Positions 51,082 to 59,243 of a DNA stretch of 64,000 nt are shown here, piece by piece (position 1 is the first letter of the stretch; each line of letters opens with the position of its first letter). Location: the NCBI RefSeq assembly GCF_002419965.1, contig NZ_DIHC01000046.1:62524-126523 (forward strand). Direction: 5' to 3'. Origin of the DNA: Pseudomonas sp. UBA5706. Lineage in GTDB: Bacteria > Pseudomonadota > Gammaproteobacteria > Pseudomonadales > Pseudomonadaceae. The notes under the pieces were generated by a model. The model had not been told where the DNA came from and made no database searches. It was given only the letters and a program-made list of their open reading frames with translations. Both the position numbers and the translations under genes were made by a program.

Positions 51082-51983
51082 GTATCGATAAAAACAACAA
51101 AGTGGTCGTCGTTGGAGCGGGACTGATGGGCACCGGGATCGCTCACGGCTTCGTCAGCGCGGGGCTGCAAACGGTACTGGTCGATACCAATGCCCAGTCA
51201 TTGACCAAGGCGCGCGGTGCCATCGAAGCGATTCTGAACAGTGGCGTGTCTTTGGGCAAAATCAGCACCGTGCAGGCCGAGGCTGCGCTGGCCAGGCTAA
51301 GCACAGCAAGCGACCTGAGCGAGGCGGCCAGCGGTGCGAACTGGCTGGTGGAGACGGTTTCCGAGCAACTGGCGATCAAAAAGGCCATCGTCGCCCAAGC
51401 GGCGCCGTTGCTGGCGGCCGATGCGATCATCGCGACCAACACTTCGGCGTTGAGCGTTACCGAGATCGCGGCGTCGATAGACAGTGCCGACCGCGTCATC
51501 GGCATGCACTTCTTCAACCCGGTGCACAAGATGAAGCTGGTCGAGTTGGTGCGTGGTCTGGCCACCAGCGACGAAACCGTGGCCCGCACGCGGGATTTGT
51601 GCGATGCCATGGGCAAGACATCGATCATCGTCAACGAGTCGCCGGGGCTGACCACCAGCCGAATGTCGGCGATGCTCGGCAACGAAGCGATGTACATGCT
51701 GCAGGAAGGCATCGCCACGGCCGAGGACATCGACACTGCGCTGCGCATGGGTTTCAACCATCCCATGGGGCCGCTGGAGTTGGGCGACCTGACCGGTTGG
51801 GACACCCGTTTGTCAGTGCTGCGTTATCTGCATCAAACCCTGGGTGAGAAGTTCAGGCCATGCCCGTTGATCATCAAGATGGTGGCGGCGGGGCGTCTGG
51901 GTCGCAAGACCGGGCATGGGGTCTATCGCTACGAAGACAACAAGGCAGTGCCTGGCAGCGGCCTGAAAGGGAGCGTGTTATGA
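51078..51983 (+). CDS. 3-hydroxyacyl-CoA dehydrogenase
   Basis: 301-residue NAD-dependent 3-hydroxyacyl-CoA dehydrogenase, stand-alone PaaH/FadB2 type. Cofactor motif VVVVGAGLMGTGIAHGF near residue 8, catalytic His in IGMHFFNPVHKMKLVELVRG, and the C-terminal helical domain with GFNHPMGPLELGDLTGWD. Oxidises the beta-hydroxyacyl-CoA made by hydratases such as those at 14625 or 58408. An AAAAACAACAA motif overlaps codons 5-8. Coupled to the thiolase by a four-base overlap. Confidence 0.92.
   Translation: MSIDKNNKVVVVGAGLMGTGIAHGFVSAGLQTVLVDTNAQSLTKARGAIEAILNSGVSLGKISTVQAEAALARLSTASDLSEAASGANWLVETVSEQLAIKKAIVAQAAPLLAADAIIATNTSALSVTEIAASIDSADRVIGMHFFNPVHKMKLVELVRGLATSDETVARTRDLCDAMGKTSIIVNESPGLTTSRMSAMLGNEAMYMLQEGIATAEDIDTALRMGFNHPMGPLELGDLTGWDTRLSVLRYLHQTLGEKFRPCPLIIKMVAAGRLGRKTGHGVYRYEDNKAVPGSGLKGSVL
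51090..51100 (+). promoter_or_regulatory. Crc/Hfq-type CA motif inside dehydrogenase start
   Basis: AAAAACAA and AACAACAA overlap at codons 5-8 of the 3-hydroxyacyl-CoA dehydrogenase, the same unusual placement as in ditA1. Confidence 0.45.
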
Positions 51984-53155
51984 AAGAGGTCGTGATCATC
52001 GACGCCTTGCGCACGCCCGTGGGCCGGTTCCGCGGCAGCCTCGCCGGTGTGCGCGCCGATCACCTGGGGTCATTGTTGATCAATGCGCTGGTCGAGCGTA
52101 ATGACCTTTCGCCGGGGACGGTGGATGACGTGATCTTCGGTTGCGTGACCCAGATCGGTGAGCAGTCGGCCAACATCGCGCGCACGGCGTTGCTCGGTGC
52201 CGGCTGGCCGGAAAGCGTGCCGGGCCTGACCCTGGACCGCAAATGCGGATCGGGCGAGGCGGCAGTGCATGTCGGCGCAGGCTTCATCGCTGCCGGGATG
52301 GCCGACATCATCGTGGCCGGGGGGGCGGAAAACATGAGCCGCGTGCCCATGGGCAGCAATCGCGACCTGCACGGCGAGGCGTTCGGCTGGATGGCCAGCG
52401 AGCGTTATGAGCTGACCAGCCAGGGTGAGGCGGCCGAGCGCATCGCTGAGCGTTGGAACCTGAGCCGCGACGATCTTGACGACTACGCCATCACCAGCCA
52501 TCAGCGCGCTGCGCAGGCCAGTGACGCTGGCTATTTCGACAGCCAACTGCTGCCGGTGCCTGTCCACGCGCTGCGCGAAAAAAACGTGACGCAGGAGGTG
52601 GCGGACCTGTTGTCGGACGAAACCATACGCCGCGACACCTCACGCGAGAAACTGTCCACCCTCAAAACCAGCTTCCGCCCGGACAACGGTAAAGTCACTG
52701 CGGGCAACTCGTCGCAGATATCCGACGGCGCAGCGGCCCTGTTGCTGATGGATGCCGACGCGGCTCGACGTCAGGGCCTGAGGCCACGGGCGCGGATCGT
52801 TGCATTTACCACGGTCGGGGCTGACCCGACCCTGATGCTCACCGGGCCCATCGCCGCCACGGCCAAAGTGCTGAAGAAAGCCGGACTGCACATCAATGAC
52901 ATTGATCTGTTCGAGGTCAACGAGGCATTCGCCCCGGTGCCGCTGGCATGGATGCAGGAAACCGGCGTGGCGCATGACCGCCTCAACGTCAATGGTGGTG
53001 CCATCGCGCTGGGCCATCCGTTGGGTGCCAGCGGTGCACGGTTGATGACCACTTTGCTTCATGAGTTGGAGCGACGAGGCGCCCGCTATGGCCTGCAGGC
53101 CATTTGCTGCGCTGGCGGCATGGGCACCGCGACCATCATCGAGCGACTGGATTGA
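51980..53155 (+). CDS. Acetyl-CoA acyltransferase (thiolase)
   Basis: 391-residue biosynthetic/degradative thiolase. Nucleophilic Cys in LDRKCGSGEAAVHVG (about residue 88), NEAF in VNEAFAPVPLAW, His in GGAIALGHPLGASGARL, and the second catalytic Cys in CCAGGMGTATI. All active-site residues are present, in contrast to the thiolase-like protein at 38732. Completes a beta-oxidation cycle with the preceding dehydrogenase. Start ATG 51980 lies within the ATGA overlap; an upstream frame extension has no support. Confidence 0.92.
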   Translation: MKEVVIIDALRTPVGRFRGSLAGVRADHLGSLLINALVERNDLSPGTVDDVIFGCVTQIGEQSANIARTALLGAGWPESVPGLTLDRKCGSGEAAVHVGAGFIAAGMADIIVAGGAENMSRVPMGSNRDLHGEAFGWMASERYELTSQGEAAERIAERWNLSRDDLDDYAITSHQRAAQASDAGYFDSQLLPVPVHALREKNVTQEVADLLSDETIRRDTSREKLSTLKTSFRPDNGKVTAGNSSQISDGAAALLLMDADAARRQGLRPRARIVAFTTVGADPTLMLTGPIAATAKVLKKAGLHINDIDLFEVNEAFAPVPLAWMQETGVAHDRLNVNGGAIALGHPLGASGARLMTTLLHELERRGARYGLQAICCAGGMGTATIIERLD

Positions 53156-53291
53156 GTGACTGGATTGAATGCCTGGCCGGCTGATTCGGCCCCAATAGCG
53201 GATTATCGAGTCAGATTCGGCCATTGCGTTCAGCATTTCGCCTAGTATTGGCTGAACCTGGTCTTGCTACCGGGCGTATCGACCCATAATA

Positions 53292-53299
53292 AACAACAA
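53292..53299 (+). promoter_or_regulatory. Crc/Hfq-type CA motif before second P450
   Basis: AACAACAA followed directly by GAGAGGAG, the ribosome site for ATG 53314. Confidence 0.6.
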
Positions 53300-53313
53300 G
53301 AGAGGAGATGATC

Positions 53314-54588
53314 ATGTCCGTTCAGGCGCAAAGCAATCTGAACAGGGAGTTCGCCAACGTCGCCAGCAATTACCGTGGCAGCGATGTTGACTTGCAAGCG
53401 GTCTACGCCGAGATGCGCAAGACCCAACCGATCCTTGAAGGCAACTTCATGGCCAGCCTTGGCGTGCCATCGATTGCCGGCCTGGACCCGAATCGTCCGA
53501 CCTTTACGCTGTTCAAATATGACGACGTGATGGCGGTGATGCGCGACGCGAAGAACTTCACCAGCGGGTTTATCGCCGAAGGGTTGGGGGCATTCTTCGA
53601 CGGGCTGATTCTCACGGCGATGGACGGCGATGCGCACAAGAACATCCGCAATCTGCTGCAGCCGGTGTTCATGCCAGAGACCGTCAACCGCTGGAAGGAA
53701 ACCAAGATCGACCGGGTGATTCGCGACGAATACATCAAGCCGATGGTGGCGGCCAAGTCTGCCGACCTGATGGATTTCGGCCTGTATTTCCCGATCCGGG
53801 TGATTTATGCCCTCATCGGTTTCCCTGAAGACAAGCCCGAAGAAATCGAGCAGTACGCCGCTTGGGCACTGGCGATTCTCGCGGGCCCGCAGGTCGACCC
53901 TGAAAAGGCCGCCGCTGCGCGCGGCGCCGCCATGCATGCCGCCCAGGCGCTGTATGACGTGGTCAAGGTGGTGGTGGCCGAGCGCCGCGCACGCGGTGCA
54001 GACGGCGACGACCTGATCAGCCGCTTGATCAGCGCCGAGTACCAGGGCCGTTCACTGGACGACCATGAAATCGCCACCTTCGTCCGGTCATTGCTGCCAG
54101 CGGCCAGCGAAACCACGACGCGCACCTTCGGCACCTTGATCACCTTGCTGCTGCAGAACCCGCAAACGCTGGAGCGGGTACGTAACGACCGCAGCCTGGT
54201 AAACAAGGCCATCGACGAGGCGGTGCGGTTCGAGCCCGTGGCGACCTTCAAAGTGCGTCAGACCGCGCAGGACACTGAAATCCGTGGTGTGAAGATCCCT
54301 AAAGGGGCGATGGTGCAATGCATCGTGTCGTCGGCAAACCGTGACGAGGATGCGTTCGAAAACGCGGACCGCTTCGATATCGATCGCAAGCCAAGACCTT
54401 CATTCGGGTTCGGCTTTGGCCCACACATGTGCATTGGCCAGTTCGTCGCCAAGACCGAGATCAACTGCGCCATCAACGCGATTCTCGACCTGATGCCGAA
54501 TATCCGCCTGGACCCTGACAAACCCGCGCCGCAGATCGTCGGCGCGCAGCTGCGTGGCCCTCATGAGGTTCATGTGATCTGGGATTGA
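53314..54588 (+). CDS. Cytochrome P450, second paralogue
   Basis: 424-residue P450 closely similar to that at 18894 (shared ASLGVPxxAG, FTSGFIAEGLGAFFDGL, FMPETVN). I-helix LLPAASETTTRTF, ExxR in DEAVRFEP, heme loop FGFGFGPHMCIGQF. Of two near ATGs, 53314 is preferred because GGAG ends immediately before 53308 but six bases before 53314. About 150 bases separate it from the thiolase and a strong terminator follows, so it may have its own promoter or be the end of the 49133 unit. Probably a CYP226-like resin-acid hydroxylase with different preference from its paralogue. Confidence 0.9.
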   Translation: MSVQAQSNLNREFANVASNYRGSDVDLQAVYAEMRKTQPILEGNFMASLGVPSIAGLDPNRPTFTLFKYDDVMAVMRDAKNFTSGFIAEGLGAFFDGLILTAMDGDAHKNIRNLLQPVFMPETVNRWKETKIDRVIRDEYIKPMVAAKSADLMDFGLYFPIRVIYALIGFPEDKPEEIEQYAAWALAILAGPQVDPEKAAAARGAAMHAAQALYDVVKVVVAERRARGADGDDLISRLISAEYQGRSLDDHEIATFVRSLLPAASETTTRTFGTLITLLLQNPQTLERVRNDRSLVNKAIDEAVRFEPVATFKVRQTAQDTEIRGVKIPKGAMVQCIVSSANRDEDAFENADRFDIDRKPRPSFGFGFGPHMCIGQFVAKTEINCAINAILDLMPNIRLDPDKPAPQIVGAQLRGPHEVHVIWD

Positions 54589-54617
54589 GCCACGGCCCAA
54601 CCGCTGTCGATCCGCCA

Positions 54618-54647
54618 AACCCGCGCCCTCCCAGGCGCGGGTTTTTT
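54618..54647 (+). terminator. Rho-independent terminator after P450
   Basis: AACCCGCGCC (54618-54627) pairs with GGCGCGGGTT (54634-54643), six-base loop, then a run of six T. Confidence 0.88.
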
Positions 54648-54689
54648 GTGCGCGCGCGGTCAAAACACTGCGTTTCATCCGAATTTATA

Positions 54690-54718
54690 TGAACACAATC
54701 AAATAAAGTGTTTAATTT
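54690..54718 (+). promoter_or_regulatory. Promoter with ACA-N13-TGT operator, site 9
   Basis: TGAACA (54690-54695) and TAATTT (54713-54718), 17-base spacer, around ACACAATCAAATAAAGTGT (54693-54711), arms ACAC and GTGT. Drives the amidohydrolase and acyl-CoA dehydrogenase unit. Confidence 0.7.
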
Positions 54719-54747
54719 AACCCGGTGGTGATCTATGATTCAGGCAC

Positions 54748-54755
54748 AACAACAA
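54748..54755 (+). promoter_or_regulatory. Crc/Hfq-type CA motif before amidohydrolase
   Basis: AACAACAA, 25 bases before the ATG at 54781 and just after the promoter of site 9. Confidence 0.5.
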
Positions 54756-54780
54756 ACCACCCGTTGAGAAGGGAAGAACA

Positions 54781-56088
54781 ATGAAAATTGATGATCTGAT
54801 TCTCGTCAGCGTCGACGACCACGCCATCGAACCGCCAGACGCCTTCGCCCGCCACATGCCTGCACGCTTCAAGGGGCGCGAGCCGCATGTGGTGAAAACC
54901 GGTGACCGGGATGTCTGGGTCTTCGAGGAACAGGCGACCGGATACATGGGCCTGAACTCGGTGGTCGGCCGTCCGAAAGAAGAATATGGCATGGAGCCCC
55001 TGGGTTACGACCAGATGCGTCGTGGCACCTGGAACATCAAGGATCGCGTGGATGACATGAGCGCCAACGGTGTGTTGGGTTCGCTGTGCTTCCCGACCTT
55101 CCCTGGCTTTGCCGGGCAACGCTTCCAGGTGCACAACGACCGGGATGTGTCGTTCGCAGCGATCCAGGCCTACAACGATTGGCACCTGCACGACTGGTGC
55201 AATGCCGCGCCGGGCCGTTTCATCCCGCTGATGCTGGTGCCGTGGTGGGACATGCAGGCCGCCGCCGCCGAAGTAAACCGCATGGCCAAGCAGGGCGTGC
55301 ACGCACTGTCGTTGTCCGATAACCCGGCCATCCACGGCTACCCGTCGATTCACAGCGACTACTGGGATCCGCTGTGGAAAGCCTGTTCCGACAACAAGGT
55401 GGTGATCTGCTGCCATATCGGCACCGGCGTCAAGGCCAACCACGCTTCGGACCTGTCGCCCATCGACGCGTGGATCACCTCCATGCCGATTTCCATCGCC
55501 AACTCCGCGGCGGACTGGATCTGGGCGCCCATGTGGAAGAAATTCCCAGACCTGCGCATGGCGCTCTCCGAAGGCAGCATCGGCTGGGTGCCATACCTGC
55601 TCGAACGTGCCGACTTCACCCATCGCCATCACAAGGCCTGGACCAATTCCAACTTCGGCGGGCAAATGCCCAGCGATATCTTCCACAAGCACATCATCAC
55701 CTGCTTCATTGAAGACAAGTTCGGCTTGCAGAACCTGAGCTTCATGAACGAGGACATGGTCACCTGGGAGAGCGATTACCCGCACTCCGACTGCACCTGG
55801 CCGGAGTCGCCGGAAACTGCGTGGGAGGGCCTTAAGCATCTGCCCGACCAGACCATCGACAAGCTGACCCACCTCAACGCGATGCGCGAGTTCTCGTACG
55901 ACCCGTTCTCCATCCTGGGGCGTGAAAACTGCACCGTTGGCGCCCTGCGCGCGCAGGCCACCCACGTTAAGGTCGAACCGGCCCTGGGCCTGGGCGGTGC
56001 CGACCATGGTCGTGAAGACGGCAAACCGGTGACCTCCGGCGACATCAACGCGATGTTCGAAAAAGCCGACGCGCAAACCGCGCTGTAA
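54781..56088 (+). CDS. Amidohydrolase_2 family protein with intact Asp
   Basis: 435-residue TIM-barrel amidohydrolase, more distant from the other two. N terminus SVDDHAIEPPDAF, a His in VVICCHIGTGVKANH, HHKAW, and WESDYPHSD, where the acidic ligand lost from the shorter paralogues is kept. Proteins of this length and N-terminal pattern (VDDHxxEPPDxF) are common in steroid and other polycyclic degradation clusters, where their reactions are mostly undefined. First gene of the 54781-60368 acyl-CoA unit. Confidence 0.83.
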   Translation: MKIDDLILVSVDDHAIEPPDAFARHMPARFKGREPHVVKTGDRDVWVFEEQATGYMGLNSVVGRPKEEYGMEPLGYDQMRRGTWNIKDRVDDMSANGVLGSLCFPTFPGFAGQRFQVHNDRDVSFAAIQAYNDWHLHDWCNAAPGRFIPLMLVPWWDMQAAAAEVNRMAKQGVHALSLSDNPAIHGYPSIHSDYWDPLWKACSDNKVVICCHIGTGVKANHASDLSPIDAWITSMPISIANSAADWIWAPMWKKFPDLRMALSEGSIGWVPYLLERADFTHRHHKAWTNSNFGGQMPSDIFHKHIITCFIEDKFGLQNLSFMNEDMVTWESDYPHSDCTWPESPETAWEGLKHLPDQTIDKLTHLNAMREFSYDPFSILGRENCTVGALRAQATHVKVEPALGLGGADHGREDGKPVTSGDINAMFEKADAQTAL

Positions 56089-56204
56089 GTACCGCGGCGT
56101 TCGTTCCCGACCTGCCACGCACAGGTCGGGGATCAACGACACGGTCAAGCGCGTCCTGCGGATGTCTTTTCCGCCTTTTGCATGCCCAGTTTTCGAGAGC
56201 ATTC

Positions 56205-57353
56205 ATGGCCATCAATCAATTTTCCTACAGTCGGATTCCGGCTGAGGCCGAAGCGTTGCGCGCCGAGGTGCGGCGCTTTCTCGCTGACACCCTGGCCGAC
56301 TATCCGCCTGCACTGCGAGCACAATCCTGGATGGGCTTCGACGCCAGCTTCAGCAAGGCGCTGGGCGCCAAAGGCTGGCTCGGCATGGCGCTGCCCAAGG
56401 AATACGGAGGCAGTCAGGCCGGTTTTTTTGCGCGCTACGTCGTCAGTGAAGAACTGCTCGCTGCAGGCGCCCCGGTGTCGGCGCACTGGATCGCCGACCG
56501 GCAGAGCGGGCCGCTGATCAACAAATTCGGCACCCATGCGCAGCGAGACCGCTATTTGCCGGCGATCTGTCGCGGCGAGAGCTATTTCTGCATCGGCATG
56601 AGTGAACCCGGCTCCGGCTCGGATCTGGCCTCCATCCGCTCCACCGCAGTCCACGACGGCGAGGGCTGGCGAGTCAACGGTCAGAAAGTCTGGACCACCA
56701 ACGCTCACCACTCCCACTACATGATTGCCTTGCTGCGCACCGGCGATAAGCAGAACGGGCGGCATGAAGGCATGTCGCAATTCATCGTCGACCTGCGATT
56801 GCCCGGCATCACCGTGCGGCCGATCCGCGATCTGGCGGGCGGCGAGCATTTCAACGAGGTATTTTTCGATAACGTCCTGCTGGCCGACGATGCGTTGATC
56901 GGCAATGAAGGCAAGGGTTGGGAGCAGGTCACGGCCGAGCTGGCGTTCGAACGCAGTGGCCCGGAGCGTTTTCTCAGTTCCATGGCGCTGATCAAAACCA
57001 TGATCGATGCCATCGGCAGCCAGCCCGACGCGCTGCAGGCGTCTGAAGTCGGTCGCCTCACGGCAAGGCTTGCAACACTGCGCAATATGTCGCTGGCGGT
57101 CACGGCGCAACTGGCCAAGGGCGAACACCCGGCGTGGGCCGCGTCCTGCGTCAAGGATCTGGGCAATACCTTCGAGCAGGACATTCCCGAGCTTGCGCAG
57201 CGCTTGCTGGACATCGAGCCCCGGCAGCGCGGCGGAAGCGATCACGCACAGGTTCTGGCCTATCTGACGCAGATGGCGCCTTCTTTCTCATTGCGTGGCG
57301 GCACTCGCGAGATTCTTCGCGGGATCATCGCCCGTGGCCTGGGGTTGCGATAA
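56205..57353 (+). CDS. Acyl-CoA dehydrogenase, subunit 1 of a heteromer
   Basis: 382-residue acyl-CoA dehydrogenase-fold protein. It keeps the flavin and substrate segment CIGMSEPGSGSDLASIRSTA, KVWTTNAHHSHY, and a possible catalytic Glu in AFERSGPERFLSSM, but lacks the R-x-Q-F-G segment. Steroid FadE-type enzymes are split in this way between two unlike subunits. The next gene starts two bases after its stop and supplies the missing segment. Likely forms an alpha2beta2 dehydrogenase for a bulky ring-derived acyl-CoA. Confidence 0.86.
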   Translation: MAINQFSYSRIPAEAEALRAEVRRFLADTLADYPPALRAQSWMGFDASFSKALGAKGWLGMALPKEYGGSQAGFFARYVVSEELLAAGAPVSAHWIADRQSGPLINKFGTHAQRDRYLPAICRGESYFCIGMSEPGSGSDLASIRSTAVHDGEGWRVNGQKVWTTNAHHSHYMIALLRTGDKQNGRHEGMSQFIVDLRLPGITVRPIRDLAGGEHFNEVFFDNVLLADDALIGNEGKGWEQVTAELAFERSGPERFLSSMALIKTMIDAIGSQPDALQASEVGRLTARLATLRNMSLAVTAQLAKGEHPAWAASCVKDLGNTFEQDIPELAQRLLDIEPRQRGGSDHAQVLAYLTQMAPSFSLRGGTREILRGIIARGLGLR

Positions 57354-57355
57354 TC

Positions 57356-58411
57356 ATGCGCGAACTATTTGAATCCACCATCAAGCGCTTGCTGGCCGAT
57401 GGCTCGGACAGCGAAACGGTCAACGCCAGCGAAGGCGGCGTATGGCCAGCGGCGTTATGGGACGCCATCGAAGACTCAGGCTTTACCCTGGCCGCCGCGC
57501 CTGAATCCCTGGGTGGGGCCGACGCTGGCTGGGCCGACCTTTACGTCATTGCGCGTGCGGCGGGTCGGTTTGTCGCTCCGGTGCCGTTGACCGAGGCGCT
57601 GTTGGCCAACTGGTTGCTCGGTTGCTGCGGGCTTGAGCCACGAACGGGGAGCCTGAGCATCTGCGCCAAGCCTCGACTGGTGCTCAATGACGAGCGGGCG
57701 AGCGGGGTGTTGCCTGATGTCCCGTGGGGACGGCATGTTGATTCGATCGTCGCCATTGCCGACAGCGATGTTGACGGCCCCACGCTGGTGGTGCTGGCAC
57801 GCGCGCACGCGCAGAGCATTGAACAAAGCCTGAACATTGCCGGCGAGCCACGCGATGCACTGTTTTTCAGCGAAGCCACGGTGCTGGATCGCGCGCCGTT
57901 GCCCAGCGGTCTGAACAGCCAGGTGCTGCAGACGGGCGGGGCACTGATGCGCAGCGCACAGATCGCGGGCGCCTTGAGCACGTTACTGGACATGACCGGG
58001 GAGTACGCCGGTCAACGCAATCAGTTTGGCAAACCCATCGGTGCATTTCAGGCGATCCAGCAGCAACTGGCGCTGTTTGCCGAACAGGCCGCCGCCGCCA
58101 ACAGCGCTGCAGAAACGGCGTTTGCTGAATCTGATCGGGCATTGAACGGGTTTTCGGTCGCCGTGGCCAAGGTCACCACGGCAGAGGCGGCGACCCAGGG
58201 CGCCAATATCGCCCACGCCGTCCACGGCGCCATTGGCTTCACCCAGGAATATGCCTTGCAGCTGTACACCCGCAGATTGTGGGCCTGGCGCGGCGAGTTC
58301 GGCTCGGTCACGCACTGGAGCCAGATGATAGGCAAACAGGTATGCGCGGTGGGCGCCGAGGGTTTCTGGCTATTGATGACTGACAACTCAAGCTGTGGAG
58401 CATCGGCATGA
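57356..58411 (+). CDS. Acyl-CoA dehydrogenase, subunit 2 of a heteromer
   Basis: 351-residue acyl-CoA dehydrogenase-like protein with a degenerate central domain (no MSEP/GSD segment) but with RNQFGKPIGAFQAIQQQLALFAEQ and the C-terminal HAVHGAIGFTQEYALQLYTRRLW flavin-contacting part. It complements the protein at 56205, so I infer a heterotetramer. Short relative to the 370-390 residues of homomeric enzymes. ATG 57356 follows closely; its stop overlaps the hydratase start by four bases. Confidence 0.86.
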   Translation: MRELFESTIKRLLADGSDSETVNASEGGVWPAALWDAIEDSGFTLAAAPESLGGADAGWADLYVIARAAGRFVAPVPLTEALLANWLLGCCGLEPRTGSLSICAKPRLVLNDERASGVLPDVPWGRHVDSIVAIADSDVDGPTLVVLARAHAQSIEQSLNIAGEPRDALFFSEATVLDRAPLPSGLNSQVLQTGGALMRSAQIAGALSTLLDMTGEYAGQRNQFGKPIGAFQAIQQQLALFAEQAAAANSAAETAFAESDRALNGFSVAVAKVTTAEAATQGANIAHAVHGAIGFTQEYALQLYTRRLWAWRGEFGSVTHWSQMIGKQVCAVGAEGFWLLMTDNSSCGASA

Positions 58412-59208
58412 CCGCGTTTCTGCACATCGAGCGTGACGGCCCTGTCGTGACCGTGCGCATGAATCATCCGGACACTCGCAACGCACTGACTTCTCCGGAG
58501 CAAATAGAAGAGTTCGTGCAACTGTGCGCGAACCTGCGCCGTGACCGTACGGCGCGGGTGATGGTGCTGACTGGCAATGGCAGTGCGTTCTGCGCTGGCG
58601 GCAACGTCAAGGATATGCGCGAGCGCAGCGGCATTTTCGCCGGTCAGCCTTATGAGTTGCGCGATACCTACCGTGACGGCATCCAGCGCATCCCGCTGGC
58701 GTTGTACGAGCTGGACATTCCGATCATTGCCGCCGTTAATGGGCCGGCCATCGGTGCCGGACTGGACCTGGCCTGCATGTGCGACATCCGCCTGGCATCG
58801 CCTAGCGCACTGTTCGCCGAGAGTTTCGTGCGTCTGGGCATCGTCCCCGGTGACGGCGGCGCCTGGCTGTTGCCGCGCATCATCGGCATTCCGAAGGCGA
58901 GTCTGATGGCCTTTACCGGCGACCCCATCGATGCCGCCAAGGCGCTGGATTGGGGCCTGGTGGAACAGGTCTGCACCCATGAAACCCTGCAGTCCGAAGC
59001 CCAGGCGCTGGCCAGACGCATCGCCAGCAACCCGGGGCATGCCCTGCGCCTGTGCAAACGGCTGCTGCGTGAAGGTCAGCACATGCGCCTGGATTCGCTG
59101 CTTGAACTGTCGGCCGCCTATCAGTCCATCGCGCATCACACCGCCGACCATGAAGAAGCCGTGGCCGCTTTCGTCGAGAAGCGCGCGCCCAGCTATCAGG
59201 ACAAGTAA
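58408..59208 (+). CDS. Enoyl-CoA hydratase family protein
   Basis: 266-residue crotonase-fold protein. Oxyanion-hole segments AFCAGGNVKDMRERSG and VNGPAIGAGLDLACMCDIRLAS, then FAESFVRLGIVPGDGGAWLLPR; the first acid is at a Glu in ESFVRLG and the loop has GDGGAW in place of GGGGT. Probably hydrates the enoyl-CoA made by the heteromeric dehydrogenase. Co-translated with it by a four-base overlap. Confidence 0.88.
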   Translation: MTAFLHIERDGPVVTVRMNHPDTRNALTSPEQIEEFVQLCANLRRDRTARVMVLTGNGSAFCAGGNVKDMRERSGIFAGQPYELRDTYRDGIQRIPLALYELDIPIIAAVNGPAIGAGLDLACMCDIRLASPSALFAESFVRLGIVPGDGGAWLLPRIIGIPKASLMAFTGDPIDAAKALDWGLVEQVCTHETLQSEAQALARRIASNPGHALRLCKRLLREGQHMRLDSLLELSAAYQSIAHHTADHEEAVAAFVEKRAPSYQDK

Positions 59209-59214
59209 CTGCAC

Positions 59215-59225
59215 AACAATAAGAA
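59215..59225 (+). promoter_or_regulatory. Crc/Hfq-type CA motif before acyl-CoA dehydrogenase
   Basis: AACAATAA and AATAAGAA overlap, immediately before the GGGGAG ribosome site for ATG 59244. Confidence 0.55.
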
Positions 59226-59243
59226 GGTAAGGGGAGAACCGTC

